From assembly GCF_026072635.1 (NCBI RefSeq), contig NZ_AP023081.1, positions 4,460,501 to 4,524,500 on the forward strand: a stretch of 64,000 bases of DNA. Reading direction: 5' to 3'. The notes below the pieces were generated by a model, which saw nothing but the letters and a program-made list of their open reading frames with translations, was not told the DNA's origin and did no database searches. This document shows positions 1 through 8,860 of the stretch, piece by piece; the first letter of the stretch is position 1; the number at the start of each line of letters is the position of its first letter. The position numbers and the translations under genes are program-made. Source of the stretch: Pseudomonas solani. GTDB taxonomy: Bacteria; Pseudomonadota; Gammaproteobacteria; Pseudomonadales; Pseudomonadaceae.

Positions 1-302
1 TTGATGAAGAACTGCGCGGACGCCGAGTGCGGCTCCATGGTGCGGGCCATGGCCACGGTGCCGACCTTGTTCGACAGGCCGTTGTTGGCCTCGTTCTTGA
101 TGGAGGCGCGGGTGGTCTTCTGTTTCATGCCCGGCTCGAAGCCGCCGCCCTGGATCATGAAGTTGGAGATCACGCGGTGGAAGACGGTGCCATCGTAGTG
201 GCCGGCCTTCACGTACTCCTTGAAGTTGGCCACGGTTTCCGGGGCTTTGTCTTCGAAGAGTTCCAGGGTGATGACGCCATGGTTGGTGTGCAGCTTGATC
301 AT
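1..302 (-). CDS. ppiB: Peptidyl-prolyl cis-trans isomerase B (cyclophilin), C-terminus off the window
   Basis: Cytoplasmic cyclophilin that speeds cis-trans isomerisation of peptidyl-proline bonds. The reverse strand reads MIKLHTNHGVITLELF from an ATG at 302. The family core FHRVI.NFMIQGG follows around residues 42-54, then the MART...SASAQFFIN region of the active site. About 100 of the usual 160-170 residues are present because the gene runs off the left edge. It is divergent from glnS, with both promoters in the 121-bp gap. The ppiB-glnS-cysS order is the same as in P. aeruginosa. Identification is firm; the missing 3' part cannot be judged. Confidence 0.93.
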   Translation of the reverse strand, partial: MIKLHTNHGVITLELFEDKAPETVANFKEYVKAGHYDGTVFHRVISNFMIQGGGFEPGMKQKTTRASIKNEANNGLSNKVGTVAMARTMEPHSASAQFFI

Positions 303-423
303 TTCGGTATTCGCTCTGTCGAGAATTCGAAGGCCTGTCAGGGGGTTGACAGCTTCGGCTATGATAAGCGCTTTGATTTGACCGGCCTACCCTGTGCCGC
401 GCACCCGTAGACCTAAGGATCCC

Positions 424-2091
424 ATGAGCAAGCCTGAGACCCCCGCCGCCGCCAACTTCCTCCGCCCCATCGTCCAGGCCGACCTGGATGCCGGTACGCA
501 CGCCAAGATCGTCACCCGCTTCCCGCCGGAGCCCAATGGCTACCTGCACATCGGCCATGCCAAGTCGATCTGCCTGAACTTCGGCCTGGCCCAGGAATTC
601 GGCGGTGACTGCCACCTGCGCTTCGACGACACCAACCCGGCCAAGGAAGACCAGGAATACATCGACGCCATCGAAAGCGACGTGAAATGGCTGGGCTTCC
701 AGTGGTCGGGCGAGGTGCGCTACGCCTCCAACTATTTCGACCAGCTGCACGCCTGGGCCATCGAGCTGATCAAGGCCGGCAAGGCGTTCGTCTGCGACCT
801 CAACGCCGAAGAGATGCGTGAATACCGCGGCAGCCTGCACGAGGCGGGCAAGAACAGCCCGTTCCGCGAGCGCTCGGTGGAAGAGAACCTGGATCTGTTC
901 GCCCGCATGAAGGCCGGCGAGTTCCCGGATGGCGCCCGCTCCCTGCGCGCCAAGATCGACATGGCCTCGCCGAACATCAACCTGCGCGACCCGATCCTCT
1001 ACCGCATCCGCCACGCCCATCACCACCAGACCGGCGACAAGTGGTGCATCTACCCCAGCTACGACTTCACCCACGGTCAGTCGGACGCCATCGAGGGCAT
1101 CACCCACTCCATCTGCACCCTGGAGTTCGAGGACCATCGCCCGCTCTACGAATGGTTCCTGGCCAACCTGCCGGTCCCCGCGCAGCCCCGCCAGTACGAG
1201 TTCTCGCGCCTGAACCTGAACTACACCATCACCAGCAAGCGCAAGCTCAAGCAACTGGTGGACGAGAAACACGTCAGCGGCTGGGACGACCCGCGCATGT
1301 CGACGCTCTCCGGCTACCGCCGTCGCGGCTACACCCCGGAATCGATCCGCAATTTCTGCGAGATGGTCGGCGTCAACCGTGCCAGCGGCGTGGTCGACAT
1401 CGGCATGCTGGAATTCAGCATCCGTGACCACCTGGACGCCACCGCGTCCCGCGCCATGTGCGTGCTCAAGCCGCTCAAGGTAGTGATCACCAACTACCCG
1501 GAAGGCCAGGTCGAGAACCTCGAACTGCCGCGCCACCCCAAGGAAGACATGGGCGTTCGCGCGCTGCCCTTCGCCCGCGAGATCTACATCGACGCCAGCG
1601 ACTTCGAAGAAGTCCCGCCGGCCGGCTTCAAGCGCCTGATCCCTGGTGGCGAAGTGCGCCTGCGCGGCAGCTACGTGATCCGCGCCGACGAAGCCATCAA
1701 GGATGCCGCCGGCAACATCGTCGAGCTGCTTTGCTCCTATGACGAGAACACCCTCGGCAAGAACCCCGAAGGCCGCAAGGTCAAGGGCGTGATCCACTGG
1801 GTGCCGGCCGAGGCCAGCGTCGAGTGCGAAGTGCGCCTGTACGACCGCCTGTTCCGTTCGGCGAACCCGGAGAAATCCGAAGAGGGCGGCAGCTTCCTCG
1901 ACAACATCAACCCCGAGTCGCTGGTGGTGCTCACCGGCTGCCGCGCCGAGCCGTCCCTGGCCAATGCGCAGCCCGAGGAGCGCTTCCAGTTCGAGCGCGA
2001 AGGTTACTTCGTCGCCGACATCAAGGATTCGCAGCCCGGCAAGCCGGTGTTCAACCGCACCGTCACCCTGCGTGATTCCTGGGGGCAATGA
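424..2091 (+). CDS. glnS: Glutamine--tRNA ligase
   Basis: Class I aminoacyl-tRNA synthetase that charges tRNA-Gln with glutamine using ATP. The 555-residue length matches the family. The HIGH signature is in PPEPNGYLHIGH (about residues 34-45), and the KMSKS-equivalent appears as ITSKRKLK near residue 270. The C-terminal anticodon-binding beta-barrels fill the rest. The ATG at 424 was chosen over an in-frame upstream start at 394 because AAGGA lies just before it and family proteins begin with a short MSK-type leader. The stop overlaps the cysS start in ATGATG, so the two synthetases are translationally coupled. Confidence 0.97.
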   Translation: MSKPETPAAANFLRPIVQADLDAGTHAKIVTRFPPEPNGYLHIGHAKSICLNFGLAQEFGGDCHLRFDDTNPAKEDQEYIDAIESDVKWLGFQWSGEVRYASNYFDQLHAWAIELIKAGKAFVCDLNAEEMREYRGSLHEAGKNSPFRERSVEENLDLFARMKAGEFPDGARSLRAKIDMASPNINLRDPILYRIRHAHHHQTGDKWCIYPSYDFTHGQSDAIEGITHSICTLEFEDHRPLYEWFLANLPVPAQPRQYEFSRLNLNYTITSKRKLKQLVDEKHVSGWDDPRMSTLSGYRRRGYTPESIRNFCEMVGVNRASGVVDIGMLEFSIRDHLDATASRAMCVLKPLKVVITNYPEGQVENLELPRHPKEDMGVRALPFAREIYIDASDFEEVPPAGFKRLIPGGEVRLRGSYVIRADEAIKDAAGNIVELLCSYDENTLGKNPEGRKVKGVIHWVPAEASVECEVRLYDRLFRSANPEKSEEGGSFLDNINPESLVVLTGCRAEPSLANAQPEERFQFEREGYFVADIKDSQPGKPVFNRTVTLRDSWGQ

Positions 2092-3476
2092 TGGCGCTGT
2101 CGATCTACAACACCCTCACCAAGGTCAAGGAAGCCTTCCAGCCGCTGGAAGGCAACAGCGTGCGCATGTACGTGTGCGGCATGACCGTGTACGACTTCTG
2201 CCACATCGGCCACGCCCGCGTGATGGTCGCCTTCGACGTAGTCACCCGCTGGCTGCGTGAGCGCGGCTACGACGTGACCTACGTGCGCAACATCACCGAC
2301 ATCGACGACAAGATCATCCGTCGCGCCCAGGAGAACGGCGAGCCGTTCGAGGCCCTGGTCGACCGTATGATCGCCGCCATGCACGAAGATGAAGCGCGCC
2401 TCGCCGTGCTGCGCCCGGACATCGAGCCCCGCGCCACCGGCCATATCGCCGGCATGCACACGATGATCCAGACCCTGATCGACAAGGGCTTCGCCTACGC
2501 CCCCGGCAATGGCGACGTCTACTACCGCGTGGGCAAGTTCGAAGGCTACGGCAAGCTGTCCCGCCGTCGCATCGACGAGCTGAAGATCGGCGCCCGCATC
2601 GAGGTCGACGAATCCAAGGAAGATCCGCTGGACTTCGTGCTCTGGAAGGGCGCCAAGCCCGGCGAGCCGAGCTGGGAATCCCCCTGGGGCCCCGGTCGCC
2701 CCGGCTGGCACATCGAGTGCTCGGTGATGTCCACCTGCTGCCTGGGCGAGACCTTCGACATCCACGGCGGCGGCCCGGACCTGGTGTTCCCCCACCACGA
2801 GAACGAGATCGCCCAGAGCGAGGCGGCCACCGGCAAGCTCTACGCCAGGGCCTGGATGCACGCCGGCGCGGTGCGCGTGGACGGCGAGAAGATGTCCAAG
2901 TCCCTGGGCAACTTCTTCACCATCCGCGAGGTGCTGGAGAAGTACCACCCCGAGGTGGTGCGCTACCTGCTGGTCTCCAGCCACTACCGCAGCCCTATCA
3001 ACTATTCCGAAGACAACCTCAAGGAAGCCAAGGGCGCCCTGGAACGCTTCTACACCGCCCTGCGCGGCCTGCCGGAGGCGCCCGCCGCCGAGGGCGAAGC
3101 CTTCGTCGAGCGCTTCAATGCCTCCATGGATGACGACTTCAACACCCCCGAAGCCGTCGCCGTGCTGTTCGACATGGCCCGCGAGGTCAACCGCCTGCGC
3201 GACACCGACCTGGCCGCCGCGGCAGCCCTGGCGGCCCGTCTCAAGGCCCTGGGCGGCCTGCTCGGCCTGCTGCAACTGGACCCGGACGCCTTCCTCCAGG
3301 CCGGCGCCACCGGCAAGGTCGACGCGGCCGAGGTCGAAGCCCTGATCCAGGCGCGCCTGCAAGCGCGTGCGGAGAAGAACTGGGCCGAGTCCGACCGCAT
3401 CCGCGACCAGATCACCGCCCTGGGCGTGGTCCTGGAAGACGGCAAGGGCGGCACCACCTGGCGCCTCGCCGAGTAG
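2088..3476 (+). CDS. cysS: Cysteine--tRNA ligase
   Basis: Monomeric class I synthetase that charges tRNA-Cys. It begins M(M)ALSIYNTL. CGMTVYDFCHIGHARV carries the first zinc-ligand Cys and the HIGH motif, HHENE the His/Glu zinc ligands, and KMSKSLGN the signature loop. Length 461-462 aa is typical. Two adjacent ATGs (2088 and 2091) are possible; both overlap the glnS stop by 4 or 1 nt, so the exact first residue is open. A canonical terminator follows, ending the glnS-cysS operon. In P. aeruginosa folD follows cysS; here a radical SAM gene does. Confidence 0.97.
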   Translation: MMALSIYNTLTKVKEAFQPLEGNSVRMYVCGMTVYDFCHIGHARVMVAFDVVTRWLRERGYDVTYVRNITDIDDKIIRRAQENGEPFEALVDRMIAAMHEDEARLAVLRPDIEPRATGHIAGMHTMIQTLIDKGFAYAPGNGDVYYRVGKFEGYGKLSRRRIDELKIGARIEVDESKEDPLDFVLWKGAKPGEPSWESPWGPGRPGWHIECSVMSTCCLGETFDIHGGGPDLVFPHHENEIAQSEAATGKLYARAWMHAGAVRVDGEKMSKSLGNFFTIREVLEKYHPEVVRYLLVSSHYRSPINYSEDNLKEAKGALERFYTALRGLPEAPAAEGEAFVERFNASMDDDFNTPEAVAVLFDMAREVNRLRDTDLAAAAALAARLKALGGLLGLLQLDPDAFLQAGATGKVDAAEVEALIQARLQARAEKNWAESDRIRDQITALGVVLEDGKGGTTWRLAE

Positions 3477-3494
3477 TCGTACGCGTCATGAACG

Positions 3495-3520
3495 AGGCCG
3501 CTTTCGAGCGGCCTTTTTCT
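3495..3520 (+). terminator. Rho-independent terminator after cysS
   Basis: An 8-bp perfect stem (AGGCCGCT / AGCGGCCT) with a TTCG loop is followed directly by TTTTCT. It lies 18 nt after the cysS stop and separates the synthetase operon from the radical SAM gene. Confidence 0.88.
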
Positions 3521-3630
3521 TGGGCGCCGAAACCTTCACCGAAACTCCACGGCAATTCCATCTGCGGTCCACGCAGCCTGCACGGCGCGCGTGCATAAAG
3601 GCGACCCGCCCCGAGGAAAAGGACGTCGCC

Positions 3631-5166
3631 GTGGACATCACCCTGATCAACCCGCCCCACACCGCCATCGGCAGCCGCATGCCCCGCGAACACCTGCCGC
3701 CCCTGGGGCTGCTCGCCATCGGCGGGCCGCTGCTGGATGCGGGCTTCCAGGTCTCGCTGCTGGATGCGGACCGCGAGGGGCTGAGCGTGGCGCAGATCGT
3801 GGCGCGCATCCAGGCGACGGCGCCGGATGTGGTGATGCTCGGGCACTCCGGCTCCAGCTCGGCGCACCCGACGGTGGTGGACATCTGTCGTGCCCTCAAG
3901 GGCGTGCTGCCCGAACTGGTCATCGTCTACGGCGGCGTGCACCCCAGCTACCACTGGGACGAAATCCTCCAGGAGGTGGTGGAAGTCGACTTCATCGTGC
4001 GCGGGGAGGGCGAGCAGACCGCGCTCTCGCTGATGCAGGCCCTGGCGCAGGGGCACCCGCCACTGGACGTCCACGGCATCGCCCTGCGCTACCTGGGCGA
4101 ACCCTACGCCACGCCTGCCGCCGCCATGCTGCGCAACCTCGACGACTACCGCGTGGGCTGGGAGCTGATCGACCATGCCCACTACTCCTACTGGGGCGGC
4201 AAGCGGGCAGTGGTGGTGCAGTTCTCCCGGGGGTGTCCCTACCTGTGCAACTACTGCGGCCAGCGCGGGTTCTGGACCCGCTGGCGGCACCGCGACCCGG
4301 TGCGCCTGGCCCGGGAGCTGGCACGCCTGCACCGGGAACAGGGCGTGGAGCTGATCAACTTCGCCGACGAGCTGCCCACCGGCTCGCGCAAGATGTGGAA
4401 GGCCTTCCTCGAAGCCTTGATCGCCGAGGATGTGCCGCTGCTGCTGGTGGGCTCCACCCGTGCCGGCGACATCGTCCGCGATGCCGACATCCTCCACCTG
4501 TACCGCAAGGCCGGGGTGATCCGCTTCCTGCTGGGCATCGAGAGCTACGACGAAGGCACCCTTGAGGCGATTCGCAAGGGCGGTACCACCCGCGAGGACC
4601 AGGAGGCCATCCGCCTGCTGCGCCGGCACGGCATCGTTTCCATGGCCACCTACGTGATCGGCTTCCAGGAGGAAACCGACGCCGACTACTGGCGCTCCCT
4701 GCGCCACCTGCTGCGCTACGACCCGGACCAGATCCAGCTGCTCTACGTCACCCCGCACCGCTGGACGCCCTTCTACGAAACGGCCGAGCAGCGCCGGGTG
4801 ATCCAGACCGACACCCGTCGCTGGGACTACAAGCACCAGGTGCTGGCAGTGCAGCGCGTGCCGGCCTGGCGGGTGTTCCTCTGGTTCAAGACGATCGAGG
4901 TCTGCATGCAGGCCCGCCCCAGGGCCCTTGGTCGCCTGCTGTTGCACCCGGATGCTGACTTCCGCCATGCCATGGCCTGGTACACCCGCATCGGTCGTCG
5001 CGTGTGGTTCCACGAGCTGGCGGAGTTCCTCTTCGCCACGCGGCTGCTCAAGGCGGGGCCGACGCTCCGCGAGTTCCTTGGCGCCTCGCTGGCAGGGCGT
5101 GAATACCTGCTGGACAAGCGCAAGGGCAGGGCGGCGGTGGAGGTGATCGCGCGGGCCGCGAGCTGA
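3631..5166 (+). CDS. Cobalamin-binding radical SAM protein (BchE/methyltransferase-like, class B)
   Basis: A 511-aa protein starting at GTG 3631, chosen because GAGGAAAAGGA precedes it and the conserved MDITLINPP-type N-terminus starts there. Residues 1-150 look like a B12-binding Rossmann domain (LGLLAIGGPLLDAG, VYGGVHPSYHWDEIL, VRGEGE). It has no DxHxxG, as in base-off/His-off class B enzymes. Cys202, Cys206 and Cys209 form the CX3CX2C cluster motif in SRGCPYLCNYC, followed by a radical SAM barrel and a helical C-terminal domain of about 130 residues. Such proteins are often labelled as anaerobic Mg-protoporphyrin cyclases, but nothing here suggests phototrophy. The substrate is unknown. 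It stands alone, convergent with the SH3 gene. Confidence 0.82.
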   Translation: MDITLINPPHTAIGSRMPREHLPPLGLLAIGGPLLDAGFQVSLLDADREGLSVAQIVARIQATAPDVVMLGHSGSSSAHPTVVDICRALKGVLPELVIVYGGVHPSYHWDEILQEVVEVDFIVRGEGEQTALSLMQALAQGHPPLDVHGIALRYLGEPYATPAAAMLRNLDDYRVGWELIDHAHYSYWGGKRAVVVQFSRGCPYLCNYCGQRGFWTRWRHRDPVRLARELARLHREQGVELINFADELPTGSRKMWKAFLEALIAEDVPLLLVGSTRAGDIVRDADILHLYRKAGVIRFLLGIESYDEGTLEAIRKGGTTREDQEAIRLLRRHGIVSMATYVIGFQEETDADYWRSLRHLLRYDPDQIQLLYVTPHRWTPFYETAEQRRVIQTDTRRWDYKHQVLAVQRVPAWRVFLWFKTIEVCMQARPRALGRLLLHPDADFRHAMAWYTRIGRRVWFHELAEFLFATRLLKAGPTLREFLGASLAGREYLLDKRKGRAAVEVIARAAS

Positions 5167-5169
5167 ATG

Positions 5170-5188
5170 GGGGAGCCGCGCGCTCCCC
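5170..5188. terminator. GC hairpin between convergent genes
   Basis: A 7-bp perfect stem (GGGGAGC / GCTCCCC) with a 5-nt loop lies between the stops of the convergent radical SAM and SH3 genes. There is no strong U-tract on either strand, so bidirectional termination is only a possibility. Confidence 0.35.
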
Positions 5189-5202
5189 GGTCGCTCAGCG
5201 GG

Positions 5203-5871
5203 TCAGACCCACTGGTCGCTGCGCTTGCGTTTGACCCGCAGCATGGTCGGCAGGATCAACCCGAGCAGCAGGCCTGCGCCGGCGATGCTGCCGCCGTAGA
5301 CCATGTAGCGCATCAGCACCTGCTTGTTCTCGTCACCCAGTTGCGCCTGCACCTCGCGCAGTTCGGAGCGGGCCTGGCTCAGCTCGCTGTCCAGGGCCGC
5401 GCGGGCGGCCTGGGCTTCGTCGATCAACGCCTTGCGCGAGTCCATGGTCTCCTGCATGCCTTGCACGCGGGTTTTCCAGGTCTCGTCGATACCGCCCAGC
5501 TCGGTGCTCAGCTCGGTCACCTTTTGTTCCAGTTGCGGCAGGCGCTCGGCCTGGCCGGGCACCGATTGCAGGTCGCGGGTGGGGATCCACACGGCGCTGC
5601 CGTTCTCGCCGCGCACCTGGCTGTAGTCGCCCTGGGTGCTCAGCAGCTCGACTTTCTGCCCGGAAACCAGGGTGCCGACGATGCGGTAGCCATCGGTGGG
5701 GCCGCTGCGCACATAGGTGCTCAGGCTGTCGCTCACCCAGCGCGTGTTGTCGGCTTTCTCCTCGGCCTGCGCGGGCATGCCGGCCAGCAGCAGGCCGCCC
5801 AGCAGGCAGACGCCGATGGCGCGGGAGGAGAACGAAGGAGCACGGGCGAGCAGATGACGGGTCAGGGGCAT
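5203..5871 (-). CDS. TIGR04211-type SH3 domain membrane protein (YgiM-like)
   Basis: A 222-aa inner-membrane-anchored envelope protein of unknown function. The ATG at 5871 gives a signal peptide (about residues 1-36, ending MPAQAEE). A bacterial SH3 domain follows (WVSDSLSTYVRSGPTDGYRIVGTL...WIPTRDL), then a coiled coil of about 90 residues (LEQKVTELSTEL...QLGDENK), one C-terminal transmembrane helix, and a basic tail KRKRSD. This signal/SH3/coiled-coil/anchor order is diagnostic of the family, in which the SH3 faces the periplasm. A longer in-frame start at 5946 would put 25 basic residues before the signal and is disfavoured. Confidence 0.88.
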   Translation of the reverse strand: MPLTRHLLARAPSFSSRAIGVCLLGGLLLAGMPAQAEEKADNTRWVSDSLSTYVRSGPTDGYRIVGTLVSGQKVELLSTQGDYSQVRGENGSAVWIPTRDLQSVPGQAERLPQLEQKVTELSTELGGIDETWKTRVQGMQETMDSRKALIDEAQAARAALDSELSQARSELREVQAQLGDENKQVLMRYMVYGGSIAGAGLLLGLILPTMLRVKRKRSDQWV

Positions 5872-6470
5872 GGGGCAATCTTCACTGGCTATGGAACGGA
5901 ACCCGAAGCGCGGGCGTGATAAGCGCCGGCCAGGCGAGCATCGCATTCAGAAAGAGCGATGGCTGCGCAGCGCCCGGGTGGCGAATGGCCACGCCATCCA
6001 CCCGGTTCGAGCCGACAGCGAACTGACAATCCGCGACCCCGCGTAGTTCACTCATGGCCCTGCAAGCGAGACGGGTGGTCGAGCGGAAAAGGGAGCTCAT
6101 GCCGGATAGCTAGTCGAGATACAAGGGTGGCCCTCACTCCACCGGGCACTCCGTGCAGCTGCACCGCATGGGTTTCGCAAAGCTCTACCCATCCTACGGG
6201 GCCGCATTCGTACGGGGCCGCATTCGTAGGATGGGTAGAGCGGAGCGAAACCCATCATTTCGCAACACGACGATTATCCGGGTGTAGAAGGTAGGTCGGG
6301 TGCAACCCGACATCGTCGATGCATGAGTCACGCGGGGTTTCCCCGCCCTGCGGAGCTGATCGATGTGTAGGGTGGATGGCGCTTTTTTCATCCACCGGCG
6401 ATGCCGAGCCGCGCCGCGTTACCAACCCAGGGCCACTCGTAGCCCGGGCTTCAGCCCGGGAAGGCAGGCC
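5872..6470. repeat. Gene-free stretch rich in short dispersed repeats
   Basis: No credible gene was found in these 599 bases. Three dispersed repeat types occur. First, an inverted pair of the GTAGGATGGGTAGAG...GAAACCCAT repeat (6168-6254) with a perfect tandem 16-bp repeat between the arms. Second, a GTAGGGTGGATGGCG...CATCCACC palindrome (about 6369-6398). Third, GTAGCCCGGGCTTCAGCCCGGGA (about 6438-6460). All three recur elsewhere in the window, always between genes, which fits REP/BIME-like elements. Confidence 0.75.
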
Positions 6471-6974
6471 TCAATGCAGCGCCCGGGTCACCAGGTAGGT
6501 GAGCAACTGCGGGTCGTCGCCCGGGTCGAGGGTGCGCACCGGCTTCGGCAGACCTTCCATCACCGCGTGCCAGAAGGCCTGGGCGGCTTCGTCGTCGCGG
6601 TAGAAGCGCACCAGCCAGTCGGTGCTGCCGTCCATCAGCACCTGGGTCGCCAGCAGGCGGCCGATGCCCTGGCGGCGGTAGCGCTTGAGGATGAACAGGT
6701 CCGCCAGTTCCAGCGCATCCATGCCCGGCAGCTCGCTGCGCTCGATCAGCAGGAAGCCGGCGATGAAGCCATCCACCAGCACCAGGTTGGCGCTCCATTG
6801 CGGTTCCTGCCAGTAGCGCGCCAGGTGCTCCTCGTGGATGTAGAAGCGCCCGTCCGCCTCCACGTCTTCCTCCTCCCAATCCGAGGATTCATAGGAGTAG
6901 AACTGGTACAGGTTGCGGATCAGCTCGGCCTGTTCGGGGCCGGTCTGCAGCAGTTCGAGGGTGACGTCGCTCAT
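6471..6974 (-). CDS. GNAT family N-acetyltransferase
   Basis: A 167-aa cytoplasmic protein predicted to transfer an acetyl group from acetyl-CoA to an unknown acceptor. LADLFILKRYRRQGIGRLLATQVL (about residues 93-116) contains the acetyl-CoA pyrophosphate-binding signature R/Q-x-x-G-x-G/A. The beta-strand before it (AGFLLIERSE) and the C-terminal FYRDDEAAQAFW helix complete the fold. The start at 6974 (MSDVTLE) was preferred to an upstream in-frame ATG because the extra residues are proline/arginine-rich and atypical. It is a monocistronic gene. The substrate cannot be inferred. Confidence 0.85.
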   Translation of the reverse strand: MSDVTLELLQTGPEQAELIRNLYQFYSYESSDWEEEDVEADGRFYIHEEHLARYWQEPQWSANLVLVDGFIAGFLLIERSELPGMDALELADLFILKRYRRQGIGRLLATQVLMDGSTDWLVRFYRDDEAAQAFWHAVMEGLPKPVRTLDPGDDPQLLTYLVTRALH

Positions 6975-7034
6975 GGTCGGGGTTCGTGATGGAAGAGGGC
7001 GCGGCATTCTACCCAAGGCGCCGTGGCCATACGC

Positions 7035-7063
7035 AAACGGGAGCCCCATCGAGGCTCCCGTTT
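7035..7063 (-). terminator. Hairpin downstream of the YcaC-like gene
   Basis: An inverted repeat (CGGGAGCC / GGCTCCCG) is flanked by AAA and TTTT runs, giving a stem extended by A-U pairs. It sits 25 nt past the stop of the leftward hydrolase gene. The T-run is better on the plus strand, where no gene ends, so a bidirectional signal is likely. Confidence 0.55.
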
Positions 7064-7088
7064 TCGTTTCAGGTTTGCGCCCGCTCCG

Positions 7089-7718
7089 TTACTTGTTGCC
7101 GGTCAGCGCCGCGTAGCTGGTCATCAGGTTGCGGTAGTCGGGGATGTGGTTGGAGCACAGGGCGGCCAGGCCTTCCACATCGTTGCGCCAGTCGCGGTGC
7201 AGTTCGCAGGCCACGCCGAACCAGTTCATCAGCTGCGCACCGGCCTGGCTCATGCGGTTCCACGCCGCGTTGCGGGTCATCTCGTTGAAGGTGCCGGAGG
7301 CGTCGGTCACCACGAACACCTCGAAGCCTTCCTCAAGGGCGGAGAGGGCCGGGAAGGCCACGCAGACCTCGGTCACCACGCCGGCGATGATCAGCTGTTT
7401 CTTGCCGGTGGCCTTGATCGCCTTGACGAAGTCTTCGTTATCCCAGGCGTTGATCTGGCCGGGGCGGGCGATGTAGGGCGCGTCCGGGAACAGCTCTTTC
7501 AGCTCGGGGACCAGCGGGCCGTTGGGGCCGGTTTCGAAGCTGGTGGTGAGGATGGTCGGCAGCTTGAAGAACTTGGCGAGGTCAGCCAGGGCCAGGACGT
7601 TGTTCTTGAACTTGTCCGGCTCGATGTCGCGAACCAGGGAGAGCAGGCCAGCCTGGTGGTCCACCAGCAGGACGGCGGCGTTGTCTTTGTCGAGACGGTT
7701 GTAAGTGAAATTGGTCAT
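7089..7718 (-). CDS. ycaC: Isochorismatase-family hydrolase, YcaC-like
   Basis: A 209-aa cysteine hydrolase of the isochorismatase superfamily. The N-terminus MTNFTYNRLDKDNAAVLLVDHQAG carries the catalytic Asp (VDHQ). IIAGVVTEVCVAFPAL (about residues 110-125) carries the nucleophilic Cys, and the TSFETGPNGP region supplies the cis-peptide loop. Length and sequence layout match E. coli YcaC, a multimeric protein with no settled substrate. The gene is divergent from a LysR-type regulator, 155 bp away, which is the likely controller. Confidence 0.87.
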   Translation of the reverse strand: MTNFTYNRLDKDNAAVLLVDHQAGLLSLVRDIEPDKFKNNVLALADLAKFFKLPTILTTSFETGPNGPLVPELKELFPDAPYIARPGQINAWDNEDFVKAIKATGKKQLIIAGVVTEVCVAFPALSALEEGFEVFVVTDASGTFNEMTRNAAWNRMSQAGAQLMNWFGVACELHRDWRNDVEGLAALCSNHIPDYRNLMTSYAALTGNK

Positions 7719-7840
7719 GGTGCGTTCCTCGCTTATCGATTCTGGGTGCCGGTTCGGCGTTGGGTTCTGCTTCTCGCTGCAGGCGTTGTCTGCATGTGAG
7801 AAAGATTAAATTCGGTACCCTTGATCCGCTAGACTGCGAA

Positions 7841-7862
7841 AAATACCTCTAGCGTTCTATTT
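7841..7862. promoter_or_regulatory. Candidate LysR-type operator between ycaC and its divergent regulator
   Basis: AAATA-N12-TATTT is an interrupted inverted repeat just before the ribosome-binding site of the LysR gene. Its position would suit autorepression. The pattern resembles a LysR box, but it is short and was judged by eye only. Confidence 0.3.
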
Positions 7863-7873
7863 GGAGAACGAGC

Positions 7874-8779
7874 GTGGAAGACCTCAACACCCTCTACTAC
7901 TTCACCCAGGTGGTGGAGCACGGCGGCTTCGCCCCGGCCGGCCGCGCGCTGGACATGCCCAAGTCCAAGCTCAGCCGGCGCATCGCCCAGCTCGAAGAGC
8001 GCCTCGGCGTACGCCTCATCCACCGCACCAGCCGGCATTGCTCGCTCACCGAGATCGGCCAGGAGTATTACCAGCGTTGCGTGGCCATGCGCGTGGAGGC
8101 GGAAGGGGCGGCGGAGGTGATCGAGCGCAACCGCAGCGAGCCGCGCGGCCTGGTGCGCATCGCCTGCCCGACCACGCTGCTCAACTCCTGGGTCGGGCCG
8201 ATGCTCACCCGCTATATGCTCAAGTACCCGCTGGTGGAGCTCTTCATCGAAAGCACCAACCGCCGGGTGGACCTGCTCCATGAAGGCTTCGACATCGCCT
8301 TGCGGGTGCGCTTCCCGCCCCTGGAAAACACCGACATGGTGATGAAGGTGCTGGCCGACAGCACCCAGTGCCTGGTGGGCCGGCCGGACTTCCTCACCCG
8401 GTTGCCGGCAGGCTTCGCGCCCGAGGAATTGGGCCGCCTGCCGAGCCTGCATTGGGGCGGCGCGCAGCGGGACTACCAATGGGAACTGTTCGGCTCGGAC
8501 GGGGCGCGGCTGACCATCCCGCATCGCCCGCGCATGGTCACCGACGACCTGATGGCGCTGCGCAACGGCGTGCTGGGTGGCGTCGGCATCGCCCACCTGC
8601 CTCGGGTCGCGGTGCGCGAGGACCTGGCCAACGGCACGCTGGTGGAAATGCTGCCGGGCTTCTCGCCCAAGTGCGGCATCGTCCACGCCATCTTCCCGTC
8701 GCGGCGCGGGCTGTTGCCCTCGGTGCGCTCGCTGATCGACTTCCTCGGCGAAGAGTTCGCCGGCAGCGACATGGCGTGA
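7874..8779 (+). CDS. LysR-family transcriptional regulator (CrgA/AaeR-like subgroup)
   Basis: A 301-aa DNA-binding regulator with an N-terminal winged helix-turn-helix (residues 1-60; FAPAGRALDMPKSKLSRRIAQLEERLGVRLIHRT is the recognition part) and a substrate-binding-like effector domain (about 90-295). The start is GTG 7874, preceded by GGAGAACGAG. It is divergent from the YcaC-like gene, the usual arrangement for a regulator and its target. The effector is unknown. Confidence 0.9.
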   Translation: MEDLNTLYYFTQVVEHGGFAPAGRALDMPKSKLSRRIAQLEERLGVRLIHRTSRHCSLTEIGQEYYQRCVAMRVEAEGAAEVIERNRSEPRGLVRIACPTTLLNSWVGPMLTRYMLKYPLVELFIESTNRRVDLLHEGFDIALRVRFPPLENTDMVMKVLADSTQCLVGRPDFLTRLPAGFAPEELGRLPSLHWGGAQRDYQWELFGSDGARLTIPHRPRMVTDDLMALRNGVLGGVGIAHLPRVAVREDLANGTLVEMLPGFSPKCGIVHAIFPSRRGLLPSVRSLIDFLGEEFAGSDMA

Positions 8780-8860
8780 TGCGGCGCAGGGGGGCGGTTG
8801 GCTGAAGCGGAGCGCCGCCCGGCCCACCCTACGGGGCGGAAGCGGGGAGGGGTGTCGGCG

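Noticed and set aside
2004..3362. A 452-aa open frame on the minus strand opposite cysS
   Set aside because: It mirrors a certain gene, is low-complexity (V/A/G/H/Q-rich) and is explained by high GC third positions.
5872..6470. A CRISPR array, because of many short repeats
   Set aside because: Repeats are of several families, in both orientations, without regular spacing.
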